A stretch of 64,000 nt of DNA, taken from assembly GCA_037954235.1 (NCBI GenBank), contig JBBMOA010000004.1, positions 1,717,001 to 1,781,000 on the forward strand. Reading direction: 5' to 3'. This document shows positions 1 to 11,200 of the stretch, piece by piece. The notes beneath the pieces were generated by a model that had not been told where the DNA came from, did not search any database, and saw only the letters and a program-made list of their open reading frames with translations. The position numbers and the translations under genes were made by a program. Within the stretch, counting starts at the first letter, position 1, and the number at the start of each line of letters is the position of its first letter. The DNA is from Aulostomus chinensis. Lineage: Eukaryota > Chordata > Actinopteri > Syngnathiformes > Aulostomidae.

Positions 1-487
1 CATCACCCCTGTCCCGGCCCCGAGGGTCCTGGTGGGCATCACCCCTGTCCCGGCCCCGAGGGTCCTGGCAGGCATCACCCCTGTCCCAGCGGTTCCTGCT
101 CCTGCTCCACCGCCGAGAGTCCTGGCGGATGCCACTCCTGTCTCGGCGCAGAGGGTCCTGGCTGGCACCGCTCCTGCTCCGAGGGTCCAGGTGGACGCCT
201 CTCATGCTCCCAACTCTCTGTGGTCTGCATGGCCCCCTGGCTGCCCCCCCCCCGACTCTCTGTGGTCTGCGTGGCCCCCTGGCTGCCCCCCTAACTTCAT
301 GTGGTCTGCGCGGTCCCCAGGCCGGCCCCTGACTCTCCGTGGTCTGCATGGCCCCCGGGCCTGAAGAGTAATTTTGCTTGGTCTTATGTTTCCTTGCACT
401 TTCCCCCCTCCTGGCCACCCTCCACCCACCCACCCCGGTGTTTTTTGTTGTTGGGCTGTTAGGGAGCCAGCCCTTTGGGGAAGATAC
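1..487 (+). repeat. GC-rich tandem repeats at the 3' end of an LTR element
   Basis: Two short tandem arrays follow one another. Near 1-120 a Pro/Ala-coding unit contains CCCCGAGGGTCCTGG. Near 210-360 a unit contains TCTGTGGTCTGC and is followed by C-rich spacers. One frame stays open from 32 to 364, but the translation is only Pro/Ala/Trp low complexity. A purine-rich GGGGAAG lies just before the LTR and could be the polypurine tract. I read this as the internal 3' part of an LTR retrotransposon cut off by the left edge of the window. Confidence 0.5.
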
Positions 488-817
488 TGTCATGATCCCC
501 GTCTTGTGCATCCTGTTTTACTTTGTAGTCCTGTCTTCCTGACCTCCCTCCTGTGGTTACCTTATGTGTCTCACCTGGGTGATTTCACTACCTGTACCTC
601 TTTTCCCTTCCCTTGTGTATTTAACCTCTGTTTCCGTGTTGGGTCATTATTGAACTGTCGGGTTGTGTCGCTGGTGCTTTGTACAAGTTTGTCTCCAGTC
701 GCCTGTCTCAAGCCTCCAGTGTCCCCTGCCAGTCTCACTAATAAACCTCTTTTGTGCACCCTCTTCCTCTTCGTCTGCTGTTGGGTCTACTTCCACTCAT
801 CACCGCATCCCATGACA
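488..817 (+). mobile_element. LTR of a retrotransposon (3' or solo LTR)
   Basis: A 330-bp segment begins TGTCATG and ends CATGACA, perfect 7-bp inverted termini of the TG..CA kind. It contains an AT-rich promoter-like TATTTAACC near 617 and a polyadenylation signal AATAAA near 740, the order expected of U3-R-U5. It follows a purine-rich tract, so it is most likely the 3' LTR of an element whose body lies to the left of the window. The family (Ty3/Gypsy-like in style) is inferred only from size and termini. Confidence 0.65.
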
Positions 818-1162
818 GTTTTTAACTCTTTTGGTTACTGAATGGAAGTTGAATGGAATTCATTCTCTGAAAAAAAGAGAATGAATCTTGAATGGAAGTT
901 TCCTATCAGCAGAATGCCAATGGAAGTGGCGATTCAATTTTATTCATGTATCTGTCTTTGAAGCCCAGAAGTATGACTCCATTTTAACCTTGGAAATTAG
1001 ACCCACAGCAAGAACATCAGATGTTCACCCCTCTGGATACAGAGTTGGTGATAAATATATCAACTTTTTCAGGTCTTGTGAGTACGTTACTCCGTTCCCC
1101 AGTTCATGTCCTTAATGAGCAGCAGAGTCCATCCAAGTGTCCCTAGCCAACCCCCACCCCCA
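818..1162. other. Spacer without recognisable gene
   Basis: AT-rich sequence between the LTR and the repetitive ORF pair. A short AATGGAAGTT/GAATGGAA motif recurs near 840-900. No splice-bounded or long open frame is supported here. Confidence 0.5.
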
Positions 1163-1822
1163 CTACCCCTCTGTCCTGGACAATATGTGGCAAACTCTCC
1201 TGTAGTAGCAGAATTCAGGGTCAAGGGTTGTCCTCTGGATCTTGTTCTGCCTGGCACCCCAGTTCACACCACACCTGGCAAAATAATTATTTTCCAATGA
1301 AACATTGGCGCTCGGGGCAGGAGTTGGCCTCCAGATCCTGTTCTCCCTGGCGCCGCAGTTGATGGTGCGCCGATGTATCCCACAGAGAACACTGTGATCC
1401 TTGCCCACATCGGTGCCACAATTCTTCACATAGGGAACAGCACGAGCCCTCTTGTAAAGTTTTGCTCTGTGCTTCCTGCACAGAGCATCAGGATCCGTCC
1501 TGGACAATATGCGGCAAACTCTCCTGTGGTAGGAGAATTCAGGGTCATGGGTTGGCCTCCGGATCTTGTTCTGCCTGGCACCCCAGTTCAGGCCACGCCT
1601 GGCAAAATAATTATTTAGCAGTGAAACATTGGTGCTTGGGGCAGGAGTCGGCCTCCTGACCAAGTCCTCCCTGACACCGTAGTTGCTGCTGTGCTGGGCA
1701 AAGAGATTGTTGGGTGCGTAATCGGTGCTAGATGGCTCCCATATCATGTCCATCACTTCATCCCTTGCGCTGTAGTACTTTTGAGGTTGGGAATGGACCA
1801 AATACCTCGCAAAGGAAGCCAT
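1163..1822 (-). CDS. Unidentified internally repetitive Cys/His protein, copy A (219 aa)
   Basis: Function unknown and family not recognised. The ORF starts at 1822 with MASFARYLV in an ATCATGG context and ends at a TAG at 1163. A head of about 46 residues (with SARDEVMDMIWEPSS) is followed by one full and one partial copy of a 108-residue cassette. The cassette carries NVSL, NNYFARRGLNWGARQNK, CRILSRTDPDALCRKH and NCGTDVGKDHSVLCGIH, giving regularly spaced Cys and His. The nucleotide period is 324 bp (GAATTC at 1211 and again at 1535), an exact multiple of three. The 5' flank, with its CAGCAGCAGCAGAGACTG, is shared with copy B. There is no signal peptide or membrane segment. It could be a real lineage-specific gene, a retrocopy or part of an unknown element. 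The C-x7-H-x3-C spacing faintly recalls Nanos zinc fingers but does not match them. Confidence 0.5.
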   Translation of the reverse strand: MASFARYLVHSQPQKYYSARDEVMDMIWEPSSTDYAPNNLFAQHSSNYGVREDLVRRPTPAPSTNVSLLNNYFARRGLNWGARQNKIRRPTHDPEFSYHRRVCRILSRTDPDALCRKHRAKLYKRARAVPYVKNCGTDVGKDHSVLCGIHRRTINCGARENRIWRPTPAPSANVSLENNYFARCGVNWGARQNKIQRTTLDPEFCYYRRVCHILSRTEG

Positions 1823-2021
1823 GATGGGGCTTCAACAGTCTCTGCTGCTGCTGAATTGTCTTTCACTTGTTTTCTGTTTTGTCTGGTCCCAACTTGCTCT
1901 CACGTTCCTAGATGTATTCTTTCTTTCTCTATATGTTCTTTCACAAAGACTAAATTCAATTTATCATATCAAGATAACAGTCACAACCCAGAGATTCTTC
2001 TGTGATGTCGTGTACTGAGAC

Positions 2022-2831
2022 TCAGCAGGCTGTGTTCTCACGAGGGGCAGAATTCAAAACTTGATCCTGAGTTGAGATGTGATCCTTGCCCACATCTGTG
2101 CCACAATTCTTAACATAGGGAACAGCACGAGCCCTCTTGTAAAGTTTTGCTCTGTGCCTCCTGCACAGAGCATCAGGATCCGTCCTGGACAATATGCAGC
2201 AAACTCTCCTGTGGTAGGAGAATTCAGGGTCATGGGTTGGCCTCCGGATCTTGTTCTGCCTGGCACCCCAGTTCAGGCCACGCCTGGCAAAATAATTATT
2301 TTCCTATGAAACATTGGCACTCGGGGCAGGAGTTGGCCTCCAGATCCTGTCCTCCCTGGCGCTGCAGTTGATGGTGCGCCGATGTATCCCACAGAGAACA
2401 CTGTGATCCTTGCCCACATCGGTGCCACAATTTTTCACATAGGGAACAGCATGAGCCCTCTTTTAAAGTTTTGCTATGTGCTTCCTGCACAGAGCATCAG
2501 GATCTGTCCTGGACATTATGCGGCAAACTGTCCTGTGGTAGGAGAATTCAGTGTCATGGGTTGGCCTCCGGATCTTGTTCTGCCTGGCACCCCAGTTCAG
2601 GCCACGCCTGGCAAAATAATTATTCTCCAATGAAACATTGGCGCTCGGGGCAGGAGTTGGCCTCCAGATCCTGTTCTCCCTGGCACCGTAGTTGCTGCTG
2701 TGCTGGGCAAAGAGGTTATTGGGAGCATAGTCGGTGATTGATGGCTCCCATATCATGTCCATCACTTCATCACTTGCGCTGTAGTACCTCTGAAGCTGGG
2801 ATTGGACCAAATACCTCGCAAAGGAAGCCAT
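2022..2831 (-). pseudogene. Copy B of the repetitive Cys/His ORF, one internal nonsense codon
   Basis: Same start context and head as copy A (MASFARYLVQSQ at 2831), followed by two 108-residue cassettes (GAATTC at 2544 and 2220). One TAA at 2465-2463 interrupts the frame after residue 122, at a place where copy A reads TAC. Beyond it the same frame stays open to a TGA at 2024-2022, 269 codons with a single stop. The last twenty or so codons come from the duplicated 5' flank and look fortuitous. The copies lie about 1,009 bp apart, so this is a tandem duplication. A single fresh nonsense change in an otherwise open frame points to recent inactivation or to selection that ended recently. Confidence 0.5.
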
Positions 2832-3097
2832 GATGGTGCTTCAGCAGTCTCTGCTGTTGCTGAATCGTCTTTCACTTGTTCTCTGTTTTGTCTGGTCCCA
2901 ACTTGCTCTCACGTTCCTAGATGTATTCTTTCTTTCTCTATACGTTCTTTCACAAAGACTAAATTCAGCCAAGTCTTCTGCTATCATATCAAGATAACAG
3001 TCACAACCCAGACAGTCTTCTGTTATCTCGTGTACTGAGACTCAGCAGGCTGTGTTCTCATGAGGGGCAGAATTAAAAACTTGATCCTGAGTTGAGA

Positions 3098-3591
3098 ATT
3101 ACAACATTACCATTTTATGTGCACATTTTTATACAGTACAGGCCAAGAAAAGCCTTTTTTTTGTATTCAGCTTTTTAATGATGCTATCTTGTGTTGATGG
3201 GTAATTATCTGATTGTTGTGATTGTAGATTAATATATTGGGCTATTTCAACATGTTCAAGTTCATTTTCCCTACAGGGGCATGGGTGCATGTAAGGATAT
3301 TTTGCCACCAATAAAGAATCCAAAAGAATATCACAAATGTGTTTTGGAACAAAATACGTTTCTGCAGTAGACTTTGATGAAACATTTGAAGTTAGATTTC
3401 CGTGGGCAACATTGTGTTTGAGGAAACCAGGCCGATGTTGTAACGGTCACAGGGAAACTCATTTGCTTTTCTCCTGCCAGTTGAACCCACTTTGCCTGAT
3501 GACACACTCATTCACATCAGGGAAGAGCAGTTTCAAGTTTGTTTTGAATATTCCATTGTGGATGCATATGAGTTTGGATAAAAAGTCCCTC
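3098..3591. other. Unannotated AT-rich spacer
   Basis: I see no gene, RNA or repeat with confidence in this stretch. Confidence 0.4.
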
Positions 3592-3667
3592 GTCAAAAGT
3601 GGGAGTCAAATCGACACCTCCAGGAGAGACTGAACACAGCGCCTTAGACCACTTGGCCATCCTGAGA
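3592..3667 (-). pseudogene. tRNA-Leu pseudogene
   Basis: Read on the minus strand the segment contains GGATGGCCAAGTGGTCTAAG followed by GCGCTG, the acceptor/D-arm pattern of vertebrate tRNA-Leu with its A box. It then has TCCTGGAGG and a TGACTCCCACTTTTGAC end resembling the T arm and 3' acceptor strand. About seven bases of the anticodon arm/variable region are missing and the B box is degraded (GATTTGACTC for GGTTCGAATC), so it should not give a functional tRNA. Confidence 0.75.
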
Positions 3668-3769
3668 GCCATTTGACAATGCAGACTGCAATATGAAATG
3701 AATTAATTCATTGGCAAAGTAGAATTGTTCCCAAAGGCACTACCGGTTCCTTAGTTGTTGCATTTATTG

Positions 3770-3936
3770 TTATCCCAGCGGCTATGGGCAAGAGGCGGGG
3801 TACACCCTGGACAGGTCGCCAGTCTATGGCCAACACAATTAGACAGACAACCACTCACAGTCATACCTACAGTCAGTTTAGTGTATCCACTTAGCCTAGT
3901 CCCCAATTGCATGTCTTTGGATGGTGGGAAGAAGCT
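3770..3936 (-). repeat. SINE fragment (tRNA-derived teleost family)
   Basis: Contains the family landmarks TATCCCAGCG, CACCCTGGACAGGTCGCC and TTGCATGTCTTTGGA. Both the tRNA-like head and the outer tail are missing. Insertion polarity is minus, like most copies in this window. Confidence 0.75.
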
Positions 3937-6055
3937 GTCCATTGATTGGCGGTTGTTGTAAGCTGAGAAAGACACAAGACACATCCAATCCATACTCTTT
4001 ATGAAGTGTGTGCTGAAGATTCATTATTGTTTTATACTGGTTTTGGATCGTTGAAAGAAATATGCTGTTATGCATTCTGTTCAGCAAGATAATCTATGCA
4101 AATGAATTTTATTATTCGAAGGGGTTTAATGCAATGGCTAGAGGTCCAACTAAAGTTATCCTGTGCATGAATTACACCAAGGACAGATGATGTCAATGTC
4201 ACCACAACAAGCATCATTTCTTTTGTTTTTCCATGGAATGTCAACAACAACCCCTATAGCCTTGTTTAGCCTCTTGTCAACTGTCATATCTAAGATGCAT
4301 AAAAAGCTTTAAAACCATATTTATTGATGCATTTTATGCAGTAGGACTAAACATTCAAATATCTTATGCTGGTGTGAACCTTGCGTCTTATTTGAGGCAT
4401 TTAATAAAAAACCCATCAATAAACCTTTAAGATATGGAAACCGGATGTTAAACAATGCTTTCTTATTTCTGGGTATAAGGATTCATTCTTTAACCCCCCC
4501 CCCCCCCCCCCCAGTTCTATGAGATCACTAACAGTATGTATGTTACTATGTTACTATAAATGTGAGTAGATTTTGAAATGAGTGGTTCAGCGGAACAGAA
4601 CCCATACAGTATGTAACTGAGCTCGCAATAAGTTTCTATTTTTAGTAGCTGCCAACATGTTGCACCAATTAAATTATAGAAACCCTCATTAATCAAGTAA
4701 GTAGACAAGAGGACATTTTCACTGCAGAAACATTCATTTAAAAAAAAAACAACTAAAACTCATCCTTTCAGTGCAGACGTCAACACAAATATGGATGACA
4801 AATCCATACTAGTCATTGTTTGCAAACATGAAATTGAAGGTTGCATGAAAGTCACAGAATGACTGCAATTAACACCCTTCGGGAAACAAGTATGTGTTCT
4901 GTGCCATTATTTTGTATGTTCATGAGACAAAATAAGGAGAAAGGACACAGAAAGAAGAAATGGACATGAGGCGGACAGACTGAGAGGGTGAAAATACAGG
5001 GAGGAAATTAGAGATGGACTTGTCAGCTGTGTCACCCTGGCAACCACAGCCAGGAAACAGCAGGAGGCTTTTTTCCCCAGGGTGTGTTTGGTTTGTTTTG
5101 TTGTATATTTTCTGGCATTTGTAGGAATGATCCAGGATGTGACACCAAGGCCTTACTGTCTAATGTCTGTGTGTACAAACAATCTGGCAGGCACAAGCAC
5201 AGCTTGTTATCTGAAATACAGTGCCAAGCACCTGACTTGACTTTTAAAGGAGGTGGGCTTCTGGCATGAAAGTGATTGATCTAATCTACCAGCCACATGG
5301 CTAACAAGTTGTAATTTCTTCTGTCAGCTCTCTTTGAGCATCAAAATATTCAATATGAGACAGGATTTACTAGAGAAATTTCACCTGACCATAGAAATAT
5401 CTGATTAATGAGACAGGGGATTGCAGTCTGGAGACTGGAAATGATTACTTCTTTTTCTAATATAATAACACTCAGCAAACCACAGCTGAGACAAGTGGGA
5501 CAAATGTAAGTTCAAATAAAGTCAAGTCAATTTGTGTAGCGTCAAATCAGAACAAACGTTATCTCATTACATTTTACAAGTAGATCAGGTCTAGCACCAC
5601 ACTTCTTCAATTTACACCCAACAAGAGCAACACCCATGAGCAAGCACATCCTGTAACAGCAGCGACAAAAACCTTTGAGCAGATCCAGGCTCAATGGGAA
5701 CGGCCATTTGCTTTGACTGCTTGGGGGGAAAGAGAGCGGGCAGAGACAAAGACAGATAATGGAGGAAGACAGATACAGTAGGATAGAGGGGGCAGAGATA
5801 AAGAGAGAGAGAGGGGAAGAGAATGATGGACAGATGGGAATGTGAACAGGTGATGCTAAGGGTGGCAGCTTGAGCCTCCTCCAGCAGCAGCACCAGTCAG
5901 AGATCTGGGAAGTGAGGAAGGCTCCGCAGAAGAAGACATTAGTAACACGTATGAGTATAGGAGGACAGAGAGGAGGAGAGAGAAGTCCAGTGTACCATGG
6001 TAGATCCCCCAGCAGTCTTAGCCTATCGCAGCATATGTAAGAGCTCGCCTAAGCC
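3937..6055. other. Gene-free flank with a C19 homopolymer
   Basis: AT-rich DNA with no supported exon. It includes an uninterrupted run of 19 C at 4494-4512 and a purine-rich GA stretch near 5730-5830. Confidence 0.4.
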
Positions 6056-6345
6056 AGCACTAATTATAAGCCGAAGTCTGCTCTTAAATATAGAGAAGGT
6101 GTCTGCATCCCGGACTGAAACTGGGAGACGATTCCACAGGGAGCCTGATAGCTGAAGGCTCTGGCTCCGGTCTACTTTTAGAGACTCAAGAAACCACAAG
6201 TCATCTTGGTCCAGCTGGAGAGTCTTTCTGGACTTATTAGTACAGCCAGATAGGAGGGCATTGCAGTAATCCAGCCTGGAAGTGACAAAAGTGACTAGTT
6301 TTTCTGCATCTTTTTGAGACAGGATGACTTGGGGGGATGACTTGG
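6056..6345 (-). mobile_element. LINE fragment, L2/CR1/Rex-type reverse transcriptase C-terminus
   Basis: The minus-strand translation contains KDAEKLVTFVTSRLDYCNAL, then SGCTNKSRKTLQL and later GSLWNRLPVSVRDADTFSIF. This is the familiar C-terminal part of the L2/CR1/Rex group of fish LINE polymerases. The segment between these blocks is shortened and there is no complete RT domain, so it is a dead fragment. The exact clade is not certain. Confidence 0.75.
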
Positions 6346-6361
6346 AGATTGACAGGCGGAT

Positions 6362-6855
6362 TGAGGCGCCATTCACGTTCGTTGTGGTAAAGATGGCGGT
6401 AAGCCAAAAGACAAAGCTCTCCATCAATCTACGCTCCAACCCTCACCTATGGTCACGAGCTTTGGGTAATCACTGAAAGAAAATCACAAATGCAAGCGAA
6501 AGGAGTTTCCTACACAGGGTGGCTGGGCTCTCCCTTAGAGATAATGTAAAACTTGGTCATTCGAGAGGGATTCAGATTCGAGTCGCTGTTGCTCCATGTC
6601 GAGAGGAGTCAGTTGAGGTGGTTCAGGTATCTGGTGAGGATGCCTCCTAGACACCTCCCTTGGGAGGTTTATGTGCATATCCAACCGGGAGGAGGCCTCG
6701 GGACCGATCCAGGACTACGCTGGAGGGATTAAATCTCTCAGCTGGCCTGGGAACGCCTCAGGATACCCCTGGAAGAGCTGGTGGAAGTGGCTTGGGAGAG
6801 GGCGGTCCTTTCTGAAGCTGCTGCCCCCACGACCCAAACCGAGATAAGTAGAGGA
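6362..6855 (+). mobile_element. Decayed LINE fragment (RTE/Rex3-like C-terminus)
   Basis: The plus strand encodes, across frameshifts and a stop, PTLTYGHELWVITERK, VERSQLRWF, RMPPRHLPWEV and QLAWERLRIPLEELVEV. This is the end of the RT protein of an abundant teleost LINE usually placed near RTE/Rex3. It abuts the oppositely oriented LINE fragment just upstream. It is not functional. Confidence 0.65.
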
Positions 6856-7889
6856 CAACGAGATGAGAGGAGTTTTGCAATTTTTCATGAGCGTTTATTA
6901 TTTTACAGTGCAGACTGAACTTGCTCCAGCCTTGCTCCAGTTCCAGCTCTTAGCCAAATATGACATTGGCCATGGTGACACAAGCAATCTCATCACAGGT
7001 AATTCTAGGTTCCTACCAGGCTTATCTCCCAAATAGACATTTATGGGTATCATGCCATTTCCTTATTTTACTTTGTCATTTGGCATGATGTGATGGTGCA
7101 TTTTTTGTTATCCGCAGTATGTGCCAATTAATGCCAATTAGTTATTTTAGGGAGACATCAGGGATTTCCACATTTTCACATCAATTATCTTTGTCATAAC
7201 CTATAACTTGATCTTTTCCTAAACTTAATGTGTTTTTTTGTGATTAAACCTGACCAGACTTTAACCCAAGTGCTGTCATAGGTTCATTAAAAGTTAGAGT
7301 ATCAGTTGTAAAGAAAAAGAATTTCTAAACTTATATTTCATTGCTGTGATTGCTGTTCCATCCAACATTTAGCATTGGGCGGGCCACCTTTGGGCTGCAT
7401 CGGCTTTGCTCTCAGGATCCCTAATTAGAAGACACATGTAGTACCCTGGTGCCAAAACTCACTTCTGGCTTTGAGTGTCACCAGTATGAATCTTATACTT
7501 CTTCCAAAATCGAAACTTGTGCAATTTGTGAGACTTTTGTTAAACAATGAAACTGTTAAATTATGACAAAAGAAGATTCTGCTACACAACAGAAACACAA
7601 TTTAAAGTACTTTTCGGTTGTCAGATTAGATTGTTTGTGAGTACTTTGTTGCCAAGTTGGAAAGAATAGTCACCAAAGACACCAATGTGCAGGTACATGG
7701 CAGGCCATCTGTAAACAGTAGATTCTACAGGGCATCAAATGAGGTGAAAAACAACAACAACAACAACAAAATGATATGTCAGCCACATTTCCTTAAAAGT
7801 GGCATGTTATTTATATGCTATCCAGTGAGATCACATTGTTCATACAGTAACATGGTAACACATTCGCATGGTTAATATTTGAGTATTGA
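6856..7889. other. Gene-free flank
   Basis: No supported exon. Contains a short (AAC)n run near 7750. Confidence 0.35.
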
Positions 7890-8245
7890 ACAGATTATGA
7901 AAGGTTTGCACCACTTGACCTTTGGCCACCAAATATTTCCAGGTCATCCTCGATTTTGTTAAGAAAATTACTCAAGGCACTCCTGAGATATTCCGTTCAT
8001 GTGATGGTGACCTTGACCTTTAACTGCCCCAAATCTTTTTTTTTTTTCTCCCTTCATTCTTTAAAATCTGCTGGGCATTTATGGAAAATTTGGTGAAAAT
8101 TCTTTCAAGGCATTCACAAGATATGCCATTAATATGAGGTGAAAGTGACTTTATCCTTTGCTCTTTGACCACAAGAATCTTTTCAGTTCATCATCTAGTC
8201 CCATTGGATAGTTGAGCCAAATGTGAAGAAATTCCCTCAAGGTGT
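7890..8245. repeat. Dispersed teleost repeat made of degenerate ~130-bp units
   Basis: Three related units share TTTGACC-type blocks followed by CTCAAGGCA..GAGATAT near 7960, 8100 and 8230. The wording matches a common fish interspersed repeat whose autonomous source I cannot name. One unit contains GTGACCTTGACCTTT, whose reverse complement holds TCAAGGTCA. Confidence 0.55.
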
Positions 8246-11200
8246 GCCAGAGTGGAAACAAAGAATGTGATGTACGTTCAATCCAGAAGCTTGATTCCTC
8301 TGACCAACAGCTTCACCTTGCAGAGGAATGAAAACAACATGAACATTGCATGTGGTCTTATGGGTGGAAAAATCTGTTTGTTTTATCAGGTTGGACAACA
8401 TTATGACTCCGGTTATAATAGAAAAACACAACATAAAGCATATTACAAAGGCTTTCTGGCTGAAAGCCTTCAAGGCAAACATCTTTAATGTCCTGTTCTT
8501 TACACCACCAGTATTTTTCGCAGACATGTTCCATTTTACTGGATTCATTTTCAGTGTTTTAACTACAGGATTGTGAATAAAAATCAGTTGTACATTATTT
8601 TAATGATTAATGAAACTGACAATCTACAACATTACATTACTTTATTTTAAACTGTGTTCCTTTTTTAGTTTCTTTCATTTTATTCGCCCTGAGGGCTGTG
8701 TGATCATGCATAGAGGTGAAAAAATTAGATCTTTTTTTTGAAAATACGCACTGTTCCTTTGGTTTGCAGCCATTATTATCAGTGTCCTCTGAAGGTTGTG
8801 GTAGAAAATCTTAGAAAAGAGTGATTATTGTTATCAGAGTGTTTGACATTTTAATTTTTCTCATTTTGATCCATTTCATTTCATATATACGGTATACATA
8901 GTAACAATGTCATCGGATCTTCAAGAGTGACTGATGTGGGTTTCTTGAGGGAGCTAATGATGGACTTATTCAATATTAAAGGCTGTATTACCAATAGAAC
9001 AGATTTTTTACAACACTTCTGGAATGCTAAGAAGATAGAAAAAAAATTGGGGAAGTTGGCTTTAATATTAATCCTGCCTTGATGATCGCTTCAGATTGAT
9101 GCCACACATAGATCTGCCTTACTCTCCAGTACCAGCAGGGACTATCTTGAACTAGTCTGACCTAATTCTTCCTTTTTCCTTTGTCCCTCCAAATGGAAAG
9201 CAAAAAAAAAAAAAAAGCAGGAAGACGAATATAGAGAGCCCCTCCTCCCAGCAGATTGAAGTATCCCTGCAGGAGGTTAGTAGTCCACCCCAAATATTTG
9301 ATGGAATTTACTCACATTTACTGAAAACTGCCATCTGTATAGTTTGATTTTAAAATACATCTGAAGAATCCCAGCAGGCATTTTGACCTCCGTAGCCGAG
9401 CTAGTTTGACCAGCTTCTTCTATTTCTTTCCTCGTCTTTCCCTGTTGGAGCCATGTAGACAACACCGACGAAGAAAAAGGATGGTGGGATTAAGAGTCAT
9501 CCCGGATCTCTGATCATTATTTAGGTGCAAACTGTTCTTTGACACCATGTAATGTTTTCAGCATAGCTACCACCTGCCAGGCATTGTTTGCTGTATGGGT
9601 CACTTTAAAGGACTCTTCATATGAAATTGACATGTTTGTTTGCTGCTGCTGAAGAGTTTATACTACCTCAAAATCTAAAAAATGTTATGTTCACTTACAA
9701 GTGGCCATGAATGCTCATGCAGTATTTAGCTAGCAGTGATACTTTCTTTTCTTGGGGACCTTATTAGACTCCAAATTTGTCTTAAGTCACAGTAATGCAT
9801 CCATAATGTCTTCTGTTTCACCACTGCTGGTAATTTAAGTGATAAGAGGAGTATGACAGTTATGAGTTTGTTTGTTTATTGCTATTTTGGTATTTGGTAC
9901 CTTATTTTGGTTATCATTGTATGCTACATAGTTGTGCAGCTTATTGCAGTCACCCAAACAAAAACTTTAAAATCACAGTTTTTCTGAAATAAATACATTT
10001 CTATTCTGCAGGGTCAAACACTTTTCATAAAAAAATAATTAATTTGAAAAAGTGTGCTTGTACTGTAGAGAAATTGACAGAAATATCCTGTTCTCAGTTA
10101 CAAACAGTGCACATGATGCTGAGGTATCTCGATTATTGACTAAAAAAACTGCCAGAATATTTTCTTTTTTCTATAAACCAGTAACTCTCATTAATTCCAA
10201 CAGACAGAGCAGATTTTTTTTCAATGAAAATCTTTCTCGTTAATTCAGGAAATGGAGCAAAACATCTCATTAATGAAGGGAGAACAGAGAATTTGATATG
10301 TCTCGGGTGAATTCAATACACTTCTGCTACTTATCTTATAAAATTATGTTCTTCCTACTCCCACAATTTTTTATTCCTTCTGTTACTATGCTCTGCTACA
10401 AAAGGAAAGCAATGAAGAGGTTTTTTTTTTTTTCATGGTTCTATATTGAAAAAACATACAGGCACCATCAGTTTCCAGCAGTTGCAAATTGAGTCTCTAT
10501 TCCCACTCACTGTGTTCTGCTGCACCTCAGATCAGCCTCACTGATGTCACCCAGGGCTGAGCTGCCATGGAACGGGATATGATGAAATGTCAGATATTAT
10601 CTCCTGACGGCCTTATGTAACTCCTGAGCGTGTGTCAGGGATAATCCTCTTATAGGGAGGAAGAGTCATTTTAACAGGAAACAAAACACAGTTTGCCTTC
10701 CCTGTCCTCTACTTTTAATAATCAAAATGGAAGTTGTATGAATGCCACGGCGTCAGAGTAATAGTAATCCACGGAGGAGGCCAAGCCACGGCTCTCTAAT
10801 CTATGATTATTTCTGTTAGATATGATAGACATTCGATGAGCAGATGTGTTTGGGGTATTAAAAAACATCTGCAGGAATGTCCAACACAACCCCAGAGGCA
10901 TTGTTTGGTCTGAAATATCAAAAGATGTATGGCTTATACCTTGAAATTACATAAATATGGCATTACGGATCTTTTTTGTCAGTGGGCAAGCTCACAAAAA
11001 TGTTTCATCAAACATTGTATGGCCCTATAAGGTCAATCTCTCTGCTTATCGGTGTTGAGCATGACAAGCTGATCAGCCTTGAGACCAGCTGCACAGGGAA
11101 AGAAGTGTTTGATCAAATCTGTTTACATGTACACATAGATGAGGAACAGATGGGCAACATAATCAACTAATTTCCTCACTTTATCCCCTGTAATGAATTT

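Larger units (their letters stand above)
1070..3097. repeat. Tandem duplication, unit about 1,009 bp
   Basis: The left unit (to about 2079) and the right unit (about 2080-3097) share the ORF, its 324-bp sub-repeats and the 5' flank. Both end in the same AGCAGGCTGTGTTCTCA and ACTTGATCCTGAGTTGAGA. Corresponding GAATTC sites differ by 1,009 bp (1211/2220 and 1535/2544). The junction is near 2079. Confidence 0.8.

Noticed and set aside
32..364. Pro/Ala-rich ORF at the left edge
   Set aside because: Low-complexity tandem repeat inside an LTR element with no known domain; treated as repeat.
1373..2633. Plus-strand ORFs over the tandem repeat pair
   Set aside because: They are shorter than the minus-strand frame and end within the repeats, while the minus strand keeps one frame through both sub-repeats and has the shared start context.
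1163..2831. Nanos-like zinc finger identity for the repetitive ORFs
   Set aside because: CGTDVGKDHSVLC resembles the second Nanos finger, but spacing is H-x3-C instead of H-x4-C and the first finger cannot be aligned. Left as a test, not a call.
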